This document shows, piece by piece, positions 48,798 to 60,769 of a stretch of DNA of 64,000 nt (positions are counted from its first letter, which is position 1; each line of letters begins with the position of its first letter). Source of the stretch: Ridgeia piscesae (lineage: Eukaryota; Annelida; Polychaeta; Sabellida; Siboglinidae); contig JAODUO010000036.1 in assembly GCA_025642075.2 (NCBI GenBank), forward strand, positions 653,501 through 717,500, given 5' to 3'. The notes beneath the pieces were generated by a model. It saw only the letters and a program-made list of their open reading frames with translations, searched no databases and was not told the DNA's origin. The position numbers and the translations under genes are program-made.

Positions 48798-49405
48798 TAA
48801 TTCATTTATTAAAGGGAAAATATATACCTGGTAATTACTTTGTCTTTTTTAAGCTTTTAGCACTGCCATTTATTATTATTTGTCTTGTCACACGTACATT
48901 AATAACGTTATGTTGTATAACTAATTGTAACACTTAACTTCTTAAGGCTAAGGGTAAGGAGTTAGGATACAAAGATACATATTTGGATGCCGAATGGCGA
49001 ATGAATCATCGACATCGGACATCACGATTCTTCTAGAATTCTTCTAGTCTAGTCTATGTATGACTCATAGAAACTCATTTAATGTTACCACATTGTCACC
49101 GTTAGTTTTAATAAATGCTAATTTATATTAGATGCCGAAATGGTATTCGTAGCAAAAGAAACATGCTTACGGTGTTGCCAAATATTGCCAGGTCCAAAGC
49201 CCAAGGTCGTTGAGCGTGTCTCCATAACGCCTCTCTTCGGCAAACGGCCATACAGCCCATAGCAATCAAACTTTTCAGGACGAGATTGCAGCAATACCTT
49301 CTTCTTCAGTGCAAAAGGTATAATTATAGGTGCAAGTTGAGAAGGAACAATGCTTGATGTAGCAGATACTGAAATACGACTCGATATTTTGGCAACACTC
49401 AGCAT
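45423..49405 (-). CDS. UQCRFS1: Rieske iron-sulfur subunit of complex III
   Basis: Catalytic subunit of the mitochondrial cytochrome bc1 complex; its [2Fe-2S] cluster passes electrons from ubiquinol to cytochrome c1. Exons: 49405-49171, 47195-47055, 46646-46344, 45589-45423; 846 nt in frame, 281 residues (human 274). The N-terminus [18 protein letters not shown] is a basic, Ser-rich mitochondrial presequence. Exon 2 carries [20 protein letters not shown]. The single membrane anchor lies about residues 115-140, followed by the hinge [19 protein letters not shown]. The cluster ligands are in CTHLGC (split by the last intron) and [12 protein letters not shown], all four Cys/His ligands and the extra disulfide cysteines present. 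It ends STVVVG-stop, where many family members end in VIVG. Exon 2 starts RLYSTHND after an acceptor tttttcag. Confidence 0.96.
45802..45851. repeat. (TA)n microsatellite
   Basis: About 25 uninterrupted TA units in the last intron of UQCRFS1. Confidence 0.95.
45985..46230 (+). mobile_element. LINE C-terminal fragment in UQCRFS1 intron 3
   Basis: Plus-strand frame gives [20 protein letters not shown], then [18 protein letters not shown], the W.GHV.R..D.R......W....G.RGRP tail of LINE reverse transcriptases, followed out of frame by the [13 protein letters not shown] remnant. It lies antisense to UQCRFS1. Confidence 0.65.
47245..47360 (-). mobile_element. tRNA-headed SINE, copy 3 (body fragment, no head)
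   Basis: aacttcttatataacgcagt and the following gcgctttacatgtttccttc, tgttcaatcaaacaccatct match the body and 3' part of copies 1 and 2. The tRNA-like head is missing (5' truncation). It lies in UQCRFS1 intron 1. Confidence 0.65.
48750..48792. repeat. (AT)n microsatellite
   Basis: About 20 AT units in UQCRFS1 intron 1. Confidence 0.95.
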
Positions 49406-50879
49406 TGTTCCGTTTAACGTTTATCTCCTTCCACCGACAACGTGCTACTTGTTTCTGTCCTTGATCGGAGACGATTCTACTTCTTGATATAGCGTCCAAA
49501 AATGTATGTTTGTTTATAACCTAATTTGAAACTGCGTAATGGTTATTTTTAATAGCAATTTATTAGAATAAAGCCTGCGGTGGTTCCTAGAATGCAAATT
49601 AGTGTTTGTCATTATTCAAAGGATCTTTAAATATGAGTGAATTGTTTGAATTCGTACCAATTGGGGGAAAGGCTTGTTTCTCATTCTAGTGCTCACGAAT
49701 TGAACGTGTTTGCACTTCTAGATGATTAAAAATATATAATAAAGTGTTTTACTTGACCAGAGCAACTCTAGCAATACAGTCATATATGACACTTCATGGG
49801 TTTTGAAATATTTCCAATTGTCTATGTTTTGATTTCATTTTAATATATTAAAATGTACGTGTCTTTGAGGGATTTTAATTATTTCACTGTCCGTGCTAAG
49901 TGTCTGACCGCGTGGATGTATTTTAGATTTATTAATATTTTGTTGAAACAGTGTACCAAAAATGTCTGACAAATACCGTAATGGCCGTTTTCGCATCGGT
50001 AATGTTGGAACTGGAGAAGAATGTTGTCTTTAAATATATTAAATGTTAGAGTATTCCTCACCAAAAGTGTCGCAAATGCTCTTTACAAATATCAACTAAG
50101 CCCTTCAGGATTATGAACCCATGTTCGATATGAAATGCTATGTCAAGGGTAACTATACAAGTTAGAGAATAACATTACATGTCTTACCTAAACGTCAGAT
50201 GATCGTGATTTCAAAAGTGTTGATTCAGAACGTCAAGTAGCCCTCCAGTATAAGAGACATACTGCAAGAAGCCTAGATGTTCTACTGAGTGACGCGACAA
50301 TGCATACTTTTGAAACCGTTTCCTACTTGACGATTCTGTTCTGTGTGTGACGCACGCATTTGTCCATATTTCACAAAAAGCTTTCATTTCTTTGTGCATT
50401 TGAGTATATTATTTTAAAAATATTTAAAACCTAGCCTACATCCGAGTCCAAAAAGTCAATGTGGGGTAGAACACAGTGTTATGAAATTTTTACTAGGCAT
50501 ATACCAGTATTGTGTAAAATGACTTCAATCAATTAGGATGACATGTCTATTGTAATTTTGTACTGTTTGATTGCAAAACGGTTTTGGAATATTGTATGAA
50601 TATGTTTCTGTTTTTAATGCAAATGGGCACCGCTATGGTTAACAAAAGTATATGGTTTCATATTAGGTCACTGAAAGGACTCAGAAGAAAATAGTAAAAG
50701 TTAAAGGTAGGCTTACATTGCCATCTTGGGTCCCGTTATTTTCTGAAATATACAATTGTCATAATTGTTTGACTACATGATTATTTATAAATTATGTAGC
50801 GACACGTTGTTACAAATTATACGTAAAATTGACATGCACCATCATAAACATGGTAAAGGTTTTTTTCTTCTCCATACTA
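49406..50879. other. Upstream region of UQCRFS1; otherwise nothing recognised
   Basis: The first few hundred bases should contain the UQCRFS1 promoter; no TATA box is obvious. The rest is AT-rich and without supported genes. Confidence 0.4.
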
Positions 50880-52288
50880 GCATGTTTGACTGGCGGGTCA
50901 TTGATATTATGCACAATTATTATTAGTATTATATTTATAGTTGCTGTCTATTAATAAAGACGAAGCGACGAACGACAGTATCCGCCAGTTAAATTTAAAC
51001 TTGCTTTCAAGTAACAATGCGTTACTTCATATAATAATTGGTCATACATTTTGTGTATTATAAATAGAATGACGGCAACGTCATTAGGTTTTTAAGGAAC
51101 ATTTATATTGTTGCATAATCAGAGAAATATTTACATAGCCATCTAGAAGCCGTCTGCAATGACATCCGACATCTAGATCATACCTCGGATCTACACCATT
51201 AGACACTGCATCTGTCACAGACCTGCCCTTCTTCGGGTCTCAATGCAGCCACTGGACACATCTGTAGAGACTCCAGTGACTGACATGACAGACGTGACAG
51301 TGGTGGTCTTGTGATGTGTCAACACAGTACACCAGTTGTAGGTTGAGAACCACGTCCTCCCCATGTAAGTACATGTAGCCAAAGCAATTCTGCATCATGC
51401 TTTAATCATAATTATCACAGTGTTCTCGCAAGTGATGAAAACATCAAGTTTAGAAGAGTTTGGTGAGATCTGTGGGTATGATGTCAAACATGTTTTAAAT
51501 GCAGCATGTTTTAGTATTGTAGCTTATTGTAAAGGTTTAAAGGTAGGCGAGGTATGGCAGCTGTCGGTAATCCCGAGATTTCAGAAGTAGACAAAATGCA
51601 ATTATAAATTACCATTAACAACGTGCCTTGTCATCATTCAAATTGAGCACATAAAAAGCATATTGACATTTTTATTGACAGCAATGTTTTCTTTCCACTT
51701 TGAAATATGATTCAGTATCCCAACCAATAACACAGAACGATATAACATGGGACATTAAACCAGCATGCAATGACCTAATTTTGCAATTACATTTGTGCAA
51801 CATTCATGCTCTTTATTGCATTTATTACATGAATTAATGCATTGTTGCTTGAAAGCAAGTTTAAATTAAACTGGCAGATATTCTCGTTCCTCGCTTCGAC
51901 TCTTGTATCGATAGTACAGTCTGTACTACAAACTATACATATAATACGAGTATTAATTGTGTGTTTTCGTTCCTCGCTTCGACTCTTGTATCGATAGTAC
52001 AGTCTGTACTACAAACTATACATATAATACGAGTATTAATTGTGTGTTTTCGTTCCTCGCTTCGACTCTTGTATCGATAGTACAGTCTGTACTACAAACT
52101 ATACATATAATACGAGTATTAATTGTGTGTTTTCGTTCCTCGCTTCGACTCTTGTATCGATAGTATAGTCTGTACTACAAACTATACATATAATACGAGT
52201 ATTAATTGTGTATAGTCTGTACTACAAACTATACATATAATACGAGTATTAATTGTGTATAATTTCAATGACCGCCAGTCAAACACGC
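50880..52288. mobile_element. Terminal-inverted-repeat (foldback) element, 1.4 kb
   Basis: The left end (gcatgtttgactggcggg, 50880 onward) and right end (ccgccagtcaaacacgc, ending 52288) are inverted copies, each bordered by TA (50878-50879 and 52289-52290), a possible TA target duplication. The inverted similarity continues inward through caattattattagtatta, cgaagcgacgaacg and ccgccagttaaatttaaact (50985-51020) against the complement at 51840-51890, giving arms of at least 150 bp. The right arm is lengthened by an 83-bp tandem array. The middle (51030-51838) encodes nothing, so the element is non-autonomous. Confidence 0.75.
51885..52258. repeat. 83-bp tandem repeat inside the foldback element
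   Basis: Unit starts at 51885, 51968, 52051 and 52134: exact 83-bp period, four nearly identical units plus a partial fifth. Each unit holds the palindromes tatcgata and gtacagtctgtac. The left arm has only one diverged, shorter counterpart, so the array expanded after the arms formed. Confidence 0.9.
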
Positions 52289-52299
52289 TAGCGAGTCGG

Positions 52300-52870
52300 G
52301 CACTTGTCGCTGGTAATTACTGCCAGATGTAACACAAAATGAGCAAAACAGATACATTTGGCATCAACACAAACAATCTGATCAACAAAGATGTAAAATG
52401 AAGTTTGGGAACATACATTACAAAAAATTACTTACATTATACGAAATATTCATTGACATTGGTCGCATAGCGTGACTTGTTTAATAACAACACCTACAAA
52501 TACGTCAGAAGGGCGGAATATACATAAATAATATGGGTTGGATTCTGTCGGAGGCTTCCTAGTCCGCTTGTCATATAGAGTTCACTCTCCGATGGCAATC
52601 TTGTTAACTTTGCTTAAATCTTGTAATTATTACCACCACGGCATTACCATTTGGCATTTCGACACGTCGAAGCACAGAAATGTATTCGTGCGACTTCGCC
52701 TCGCATTATGTAGGGGAATCCCGGACAATATGGGAGAGTTAACGTTCCGCTGTTCGTCTCACCCACATTTTGCGCATCAGGGCAACCGTTTGTTGTGTAT
52801 CGGCCAAAAACATCAAAACACAACAGAGCATGGTATTGTTTTTTTGATGACATCAATTTTTTTTATGTAA
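52300..52870. other. Intergenic, nothing recognised
   Basis: No supported feature. Confidence 0.4.
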
Positions 52871-52879
52871 ATACGGACT

Positions 52880-53880
52880 ATCCTGTTTTACCCGCAAAAT
52901 TCCCATTTTACCCGCATATACGGGTAAACTGGCATTTTGATCCGGGAAATATGGGATGCATATTTAGTTGTGTTATTCGCTAATGTGACGTGGTCCTACA
53001 TATTCAAAATAGTTATTAATATATTACAACTAGTAAACTACGATAACAATGGCCAATATATGCGACATGGTAAGGTCGTATCAGCAAAATGTCATACTTC
53101 TTTGTGAATTTGATTGCCGTACCTTGGGCGGATTACTATTCCTGTATAATTATATAATCCATAGACCTCACATTTTTATATAACTTATTGAGCTACTAGA
53201 TAAATTAAGCGATCTTCAGAAACAGGCATATTGTCAAAGTAAATTTCATTTTTTTCAATGAAAAATACAAAAACGAGACGGCATAACATGCACAACTGTT
53301 GCAAACCAGTGAACATTAAAAAGTTCAGTGTCCTATGGACCTTTATCATAGGTCACATCTAAAATAGTCAACGTGCATAAATATCCTATGGTGTGTAACC
53401 ATTATTCACAGACGTTACATATTTGAAACTTCCGTTGGTCATTAAACAGGTATCATGTATGGACAAAACGGGATGATCCCATTTTGCCCGCATTAGTATA
53501 TCCCATTTTGCCCAGAATAAATATGGTTTAATCAAACTGTGATACATTAATCATCACCCACTCTCACGAAAAACTATTATACGCTGAAATACTCATAAAC
53601 TAATATTACATCCTCACGACATTCAAAGTTGAAATATGATAAGTTGTTACTTAGCAAACTTAGATTGATCGTCAAACAAACAATTTAGCAAGGGATCAAA
53701 GATAAGGATTACTAACGATTGTTTCAATCCGCGAGAAGAATTGCATACCAGTTGGTTTGTATAGTAGTCAGCAGATGCCGCTACGCTAGTTGGAAGCTAA
53801 ATACGCTTTGTGGCAGCACTATTCTTTGTATATAGCGATTTTCCATATTACCCGAGTATCCCGTTTTACCCGGGTTTTTG
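52880..53880. repeat. Scattered CCCRTTTTRCCCG motifs and hairpins
   Basis: The word cc(c/t)(g/a)ttttacccg or its g-variant recurs at about 52883, 52902, 53479, 53502 and 53860, several within hairpins such as tttacccg-catata-cgggtaaa (about 52909-52930). Sequence around 52925-52955 resembles the reverse complement of 53845-53872. A decayed inverted-repeat element is possible. Confidence 0.35.
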
Positions 53881-53899
53881 CAAATATTTCGCCAAAATA

Positions 53900-56205
53900 T
53901 ACCTTTGTTACCCATTCATTTGCACAAGTGTAATAAAATAAGTGCCACAGATTTTGCCTATCGGTATACTTTGCAAACGTTTCTTCAGACATTGGAATTT
54001 TTTTATTCCTAACAGAAAAGGGTAACATGAATTCATACTTTCTGCCCGGTAATCGTATTTCAGCTTATATGTCAACGATGTACCAATTCTTCTGTATCTG
54101 TAATTGACTGTGCAGGGTAAATATTATGCTTCATGTATATTCATTTACGAACCTTGTTGATATCAGTCATAAAGGGCAAAATAATCATCCAGAGAAGGTA
54201 CCTAGTCTGGTGACTTTGTCGGCTTTTTAATATTTTCCATGTGGGGCTAAACAATGCTGCCACGTGACGTAATTCATATTTTATAAACAACTGCAAATTT
54301 TAATTTTATTTAGTTTTGTTTTAATATAAGTTCAATGTTGAATAATTTTCATATGATATCATTATTTTGTAAAAGTATATCGTTATTTTAATTTTTATTT
54401 CATAGTTGGCCTGAGAGCCAATCAGCGTCTTTACCCTAATCTGGGATAAGGCCGCCCTGGCGGTTACAACGGCAGCCCATTAATTCCAGGCAGAGTTTAG
54501 GGGCTGAAAAGTGTTGCCACCTTACGGAGCCTGGGTAATCGAGGCTAGGTACGTACCAGCTAGGTTATGACACTATTTTTACTCACTCATCACACATGTG
54601 CCTGCCACAATTGTACTATTTGAATGCATATCATTGACAACATTGTTCATGGTCGGAAGGAAAGTAAAATGTTTTCGCTATTCATAGTATTTGGTCAATC
54701 AGGCCTCCTCCTCCTTCCCCTAACGGGGTTTTGAGGTTGGGTGGCCGGCTTGTAGATTCCTTCCATGGCTTACTTGCCGGGCCCGCAGAACGGCGACTCG
54801 TTCATAGCGTAGGCATAGCGCGTAGGCGAACGACATCGTTACCCTAGCTGAGGGATAGGCATGCCTAAATGTTCCGCTTGAGCAAAAGAGAAAAGTTCCG
54901 CTTGAACAGACTATAAGAGGTGTGTGATTTTGTTTGTAATCGTTAAGGCAAGTGTGATTGCTATGTTTAAACAGAAAGTAGACTCTAGGGCTTAGGCCTA
55001 CATTCGGACATTACATCTTAGTTGAGCGTCAAGCCCAAAACCAGGGAACTTAGGCCGTTATAGCCAACAATAGGGGTTTACATGGATGATGAGGTGCAGT
55101 TGGATATTTCTGACAAAAGTCAATACATTTGTAAGGGAGATATAGTTGAGGTATAGAAAAGCTATTGCCAAAAGTCCACAGCACTACATGCTCACATTCC
55201 CAACAGTTGTTCAATAATATGTATAATAATGAAACGATTGTAATATATTATATGTATTTAGGCAAATATCGCGAAGTCTCTTTAATAACATTGATTTCTG
55301 ATTCATGTTCATTGTAAACATCCTTGTGTGAACTGTATAAATAATATATATAATTTATTAGCGTGCAATTTTATGCAAAACCAAGCCTACTGCTATCATC
55401 AGTCCTTAGAAGTCGAGATGGAAGGGAAGAAGACAGGTGCATAAAGGCGGCCCGCATGGACTTATGGCGGGACTCAGTGGGCGTCTGGAGGCACGCAGGT
55501 TGTATAGGGGTAATGTCGATAACCCGTAATAACAAGTTGACATCAACGAGCCCCGCATGCTAGGCCTCATATGTTGCCGAAATCCACGTTGTCCGCAAGT
55601 CCTTCACAGCAGCTGCAAAAAGTTGACCAAGGCCGATTCATTGTGATATGAAATTGCTCTTTAACAGCTCATCGTCACTTATGAATCATTAAGCACGATA
55701 ATGTCCGTTTGTCGCTGCCAGGGACCCACGGTGACGATTAGTCACCTCTGTGGCCAATTGCTGCTGACGTAGCATTGCCATCAGGCTGGTCGTTTACCGC
55801 GGTGTCTCTCAGGTGATTGCGAGTGGGCGACTCCCATAGGTTCACCGGGTGACGCACGCAGCACTCTCAAGTTCGGCTGTCCCCGCCTCTTGTGAATTCG
55901 CATTTCTTGTAAGCGAAGTAGGGGAGACTCGAGTCCATGAACCATTTTCACCTTTCCAACGATAAACCAAAAACAGTTTTACAGTTTTTAGCCTGAAATG
56001 TTTCCCATGTGGGTCCCTTAAGCTAAAGGAAAACGTTATACATTTAAAGTGGAACTGAAACGCAACTGTTGTATGCCATATAATATTGCAATGCATACTA
56101 TTTAAATGTACATTACTGTTGATAGAAACCGACTCATTCAAAATGCGGAGTGAAAAAGATTTATATACATGCGTATCAAATTAATCTAAAACGACCTGCA
56201 TATCT
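53900..56205. other. Intergenic, no gene recognised
   Basis: A GC-richer block at about 54400-54570 and another at 55690-55930 stand out from AT-rich surroundings, but neither shows a coding pattern or a match to other repeats in the window. Confidence 0.35.
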
Positions 56206-56245
56206 GCGTGCGATGGTCACTCCGACCAGTGATCCCAGACAGCTA

Positions 56246-56315
56246 CGGGCGACCAGTTGTAATCTTCTTTTCATTTCACGGGCGACCAGTTGTAATCTTC
56301 TTTTCATTTCACGAG
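56246..56315. repeat. 34-bp perfect tandem duplication
   Basis: Two head-to-tail copies of a unit starting gggcgaccagttgtaatctt and ending in tttcatttcac. Confidence 0.9.
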
Positions 56316-56600
56316 TTAAGACGACCTGCTGAAACTCGAGCTTACTCGATTACCGTAACAATTCTGTGGAACCCACTTCCTTACATTAGAAGGAAATATG
56401 GTTTCTTTTCGCCGGCGTTTAAAAACCTATCTTATTCATGTTGCTTATTCTCCTTCGCTGTCTAAGACTTTCATCCATCTGTTGACGACTCGCGCATTGT
56501 ATGTGGTAATGAGATTGCTCAGTATCGTGGTTGTTGCGCCACTAAGCTTGAATTTCTAGGATACTGGCGCACAAAAACTCAATATTGTTATTATCATAAA
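56310..56600 (+). mobile_element. LINE 3'-end fragment
   Basis: A frame reads FRRRLKTYLIHVAYSP after a WN.LP-like segment, the standard C-terminal tail of many LINE reverse transcriptases (WNSLP...SFKRRLKTHLF). It is followed by ttgttattatcat, resembling a short ATT-type tail. Confidence 0.5.
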
Positions 56601-56619
56601 AAGGTGATTTTGTTCGATG

Positions 56620-57830
56620 CATAAATTAGTGTGATAGATCACTGCGCATCGCCATCTCTGTTCTATTCAAGTTTCAAAGTTTCCGGTTTGACTAGCTACA
56701 ATTTAATAAATGTAAATGGTTTATAAGTCGTTGTGATTTAATTAATTTCGGCGTAGCAATGTATGCTAATAAATCGAAAAGAAATAACAAAATTACATTG
56801 ATTAGATATATAAAATATAAGTGATATATAAAAATATACAAAGCGATATTACAGTTGCGCTCATCAAGTCATGGTCACATATCATGTAAATGGTATGTTC
56901 TTGTGTTTGTTTGTTCAAGTGTTGTTTTTCGAAACAAGTAATTGAGTTTACAATATAAATTATATTTCGGACATGTGCTACGCGTTATCCACGACTGAAA
57001 TCAATACACGATATTCAGGTTTTACTAAGCCTGCATATTTCTCACATAGTATGTTGTTTGTTTTTATAAATGTTGTTTTATACGTAAAATTTTGTTATAT
57101 TGTAAGTTAAAGTACAATATATTTACTGTCTATTATCACTTACGTCTTCTACAGTCCTACATAATGTTGGCGCGAAGCGGTCGATGTTTCTGGGTATCTT
57201 ATAGTTGCTGTTGTTTTGTTTTGCTGCTCAAAGACCATTGTGTCCATGGTCAATTATGACACTGCTGATGAATGCCTGATCACAAATACATGATATAATA
57301 TGCAAGACGAGTGTTATCGAAAGTGAACAATAGCGCCTGCCAAAGACTATTTCAGGTATTGGCACAACATGTATTCCATATTGTCAATATCCCATTACCA
57401 ACAACATTCCATTATTGTTGGCCGTTGAATAAAGAAAACAACAATATACGAAATATATACACACAAAAACCGCATAAATAATGAGTTTGCTTACCGTTAG
57501 CTGTCTGTAAATTGACTGCAATATACCACCAAGTGTAAGGCTGAAGCTGTAGTGTTATATTTAATGAATGTTTATAACATCCATTATCATGGCCAAATAG
57601 TTTCATTCTGATACGGCATTTATCCTATAGTGGTTCATCCGGTGTCTTCTCGTCTTCTTTGCTGCTCATCTCATGCACACTATTCAATGCTGCATCCTAT
57701 TTATCTTTGGTTTCTGAGACTAATCCTTGTTTCATTGACAATTATATTCTTTGTGGTGATGATAATGTCTTAATTCTCAACATCGTCGTTCTCGGAGAGT
57801 GACTGAATCTTTTTGGAAGATTGCCTTACA
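56620..57830. other. Intergenic, nothing recognised
   Basis: AT-rich, without supported features. Confidence 0.4.
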
Positions 57831-57841
57831 CAGCCTTACTC

Positions 57842-58083
57842 TGTGTGTGTGCGTGTGCGTGTGCGTGTGCGTGTGCGTGTGCGTGTGCGTGTGCGTGTGC
57901 GTGTGCGTGTGCGTGTGCGTGTGCGTGTGCGTGTGCGTGTGCGTGTGCGTGTGCGTGTGCGTGTGCGTGTGCGTGTGCGTGTGCGTGTGCGTGTGCGTGT
58001 GCGTGTGCGTGTGCGTGTGCGTGTGCGTGTGCGTGTGCGTGTGCGTGTGCGTGTGCGTGTGCGTGTGCGTGTGCGTGTGCGTG
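57842..58083. repeat. (GTGTGC)n hexamer microsatellite
   Basis: About 40 essentially perfect hexamers, followed by a GCGCGT-rich purine-pyrimidine alternating tail to about 58220. All long open frames across it are repeat artefacts. Confidence 0.97.
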
Positions 58084-58229
58084 GCGTGCGCGTGCGCGTG
58101 CGCGTGCGCGTGCGTGTGTAAGCGTGAACGTGACTGCGTGCGCGTGCGCGTGCGTGCGCGTGCGCGTGCGCGTGCGCGTGCGCGTGCATGCGCGTGCTTG
58201 CGTATGTGTGCGTGTGTATGCAACTAGAG

Positions 58230-59690
58230 CTGTTTCAGTAATGGCCAACTTCAGTTCTGTATACCTCTTACCCATAACATTTGTTTGAAGTAAATATCAA
58301 TATTTCTCTGGGAAATAGTTTACTGGTGGATTATCTAGCCAGTGCATTTCTGATCTTGAAGTCTTCAGAGCTTGTCAGTAGAATGAGTAGGTACTTAAAA
58401 TCTGTGACATGGTCAAGGAAGGATACATCTCCGATTTTAGATATCGATTGATATTCGTGTTCCCGGTATATTTAAAATCTTGCGTCTTACATTTAATACT
58501 TGTTCTGTGCCATAACATTTCGTATTTAGATATTTCAGTGCACTCGTGCGTAGGCCTATATATCTCCAGTGAACACAATCTATGTTTAGTTTCAATGCCA
58601 CTGTCGCTGAAGGTGTTTCTGGTATCAGAAATAACGGCTAGACAGCCTGTGAGGGAATTGTTATATTACTCCTCGGCGGAACGCGATGCGAACCACCTGC
58701 ATCGACGCAGTTTCTGTCTGGCAAGTCGCCGCTTAGTGAAAGACACGCAACCAAGACAAACGCCTGGATAACGGCCACAGTCGGGAACATATTGTTAGTT
58801 TGTGTGTAGTTCCTATGATATTGCGTATCACGCGTTCAGTAGAATTTGTGTAAATTATCAACCTGTATGTCTTGTAGAGGAAAATAATACTGTTTTCGCG
58901 GACGTTTTGCAGTTATTGCTATAACACATTTTAATAGGTTTACTTCCTACTTGTTCCATGTTGTGAATGTACGAGCGTTTGGGTTCAATACCGTTGTGTC
59001 ACTCGTTTTGTTCTTTCTTTCTCTCTTTCCTATTCTCTGTCTTAATTCATTCTTCGTGCTGTTTCCTGTCGTTGAGCGTCAACAGTTCCACGGTCCTGCG
59101 ATTGTGTGTAATCATGACATCGTGCATATTCTATTATAGAAGTATAATTATGCATTATAAGTATACAAAATCCAAGCCTAAAGTGCAATAATTCCAACTT
59201 AAATTCAGTCATAAACTAATTCGGAAATATTCTACGAAATGCAAATATTTGATAGCCGGGGGAAACAGGAACGTTAACCTTATCCAGTTTTCAATGACAT
59301 ATCGCGTTGGCCAATAAATAGAGCAGCATCACTGAATGGTATACGGTGTAATCACCATAAATACAGGTACTGTTTCATACGATGCGGTGCAATCATCGCC
59401 AGTGACAATTCGGAATAATTAGCTGCCAACTCGAATGCTTTAGAAACTGGCCCACAGCACGGGCGTGTAACCGTGGGCCAGTGATGAAAATATCAAAATT
59501 GTCAGTCTAGAAGATGGAAAGGACGCTATCACATACACGTCCCTGTACAGAATGAAATTACACCTGACCCAATACACGGCCATCAGGACAAGTCAAGATG
59601 TGACCTTTTGGAATCGCGTATAGTATGTAAACAACGTCTCGTCGTAACGTCTACATGCAATAGTTATGTAAGATTTGTCAACATGTTTGT
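58230..59690. other. Intergenic, no gene recognised
   Basis: Includes a perfect 10-bp inverted repeat (actggcccac / gtgggccagt) at about 59447-59484 with a 17-base loop. Open frames show no domain. Confidence 0.4.
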
Positions 59691-59714
59691 CATACACCCA
59701 CGACATTGAGACAC

Positions 59715-60060
59715 ATGAAAAGACCCCCGAGCTCCCGGGGCCCCCCAGAGCTCCACATAAAAATTAATCCCAGGACTCACAGCTCCCAGGGATCCATTTA
59801 AGTGAAAAGTAATTCATTCAATGACCCTGGCGCTACATTCAAAGGACATACATTAAATCATTTTATGGTTCTGAGTTGTAGGCCTCACTTAAAGGAGAAC
59901 AATTTATTCCTGGGGTCCCATTAAAGTGACCAAAGGTCATTCCATGGATCTGAGCTGTTAGAACCAATTCGATGAAAATACACATTTATTCCAGGACCCT
60001 GAGCTGTCGGGTCGAGTCAAGAGGGGAAGTAATAATTTCCAAAGTCCCGGGTGTCACCCA
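59715..60060. repeat. Decayed tandem array, period about 45 bp
   Basis: Seven or so degenerate units share a core like attyattccaggaccctgag followed by ctgt and a variable aagtgaaaa-like end (for example at 59768, 59813, 59850, 59900, 59938 and 59984). The units are too diverged for an exact period. Confidence 0.5.
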
Positions 60061-60557
60061 AATGTATATTACAAATACCATTAAAATAATTTAATTTAGT
60101 GATGTTTCGCAACTAAACGTCGCCAAACACTGAGGACACTTTTACGTCATTGAAAGGACGCTCATCACTGTCTACCTCGTTGTTGTGCACAACCCGTTCT
60201 TGAACAGTTTCAGCAGTGAACATGTGCGTTCTCCATTTCAGCTATGCACCACGAGGCAGAGGTAGATGTGTAGTGCGATCTAAGCAGTCGGAAATGTGAG
60301 CGTCACAAGCCGGCGACACACGTTGAGTTCTTGTTGGTGTCAATGACACTAGTTTCATGGAAGGAATCTCAAAGAAAGCTGCACATTGCACGACTGCGCC
60401 CACTAGTCAGCCTTCAGTCCATACTGGTAGGTGTCTACCAACTGTTCAACATATGGCCTTTGTTCTTGCTCGTCTGTGTCCTTCATTCTCTCGAGTGAAC
60501 GGAACAGTCGACACATTGTGCTTTGATTCAGTCTAACATATAACATACGCCAGTTTA

Positions 60558-60764
60558 TGGATGAATGAATGAATGAATGAATGAATGAATGAATGAATGA
60601 ATGAATGAATGAATGAATGAATGAATGAATGAATGAATGAATGAATGAATGAATGAATGAATGAATGAATGAATGAATGAATGAATGAATGAATGAATGA
60701 ATAAATGAATAAATGAATAAATGAATAAATGAATAAATGAATAAATGAATAAATGAATGAACGT
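60558..60764. repeat. (TGAA)n tetranucleotide microsatellite
   Basis: About 35 perfect TGAA/ATGA units, then an octamer variant (aataaatg) for the last 60 bp. Confidence 0.97.
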
Positions 60765-60769
60765 TTATT

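Noticed and set aside
45423..49405. UQCRFS1 as a bacterial or mitochondrial DNA insertion
   Set aside because: It has three GT-AG introns and a mitochondrial presequence, so it is a normal nuclear gene.
57777..58288. Long open frames of up to 155 residues across the GTGTGC tract
   Set aside because: Hexamer repeat is open in all frames; the translation is pure repeat.
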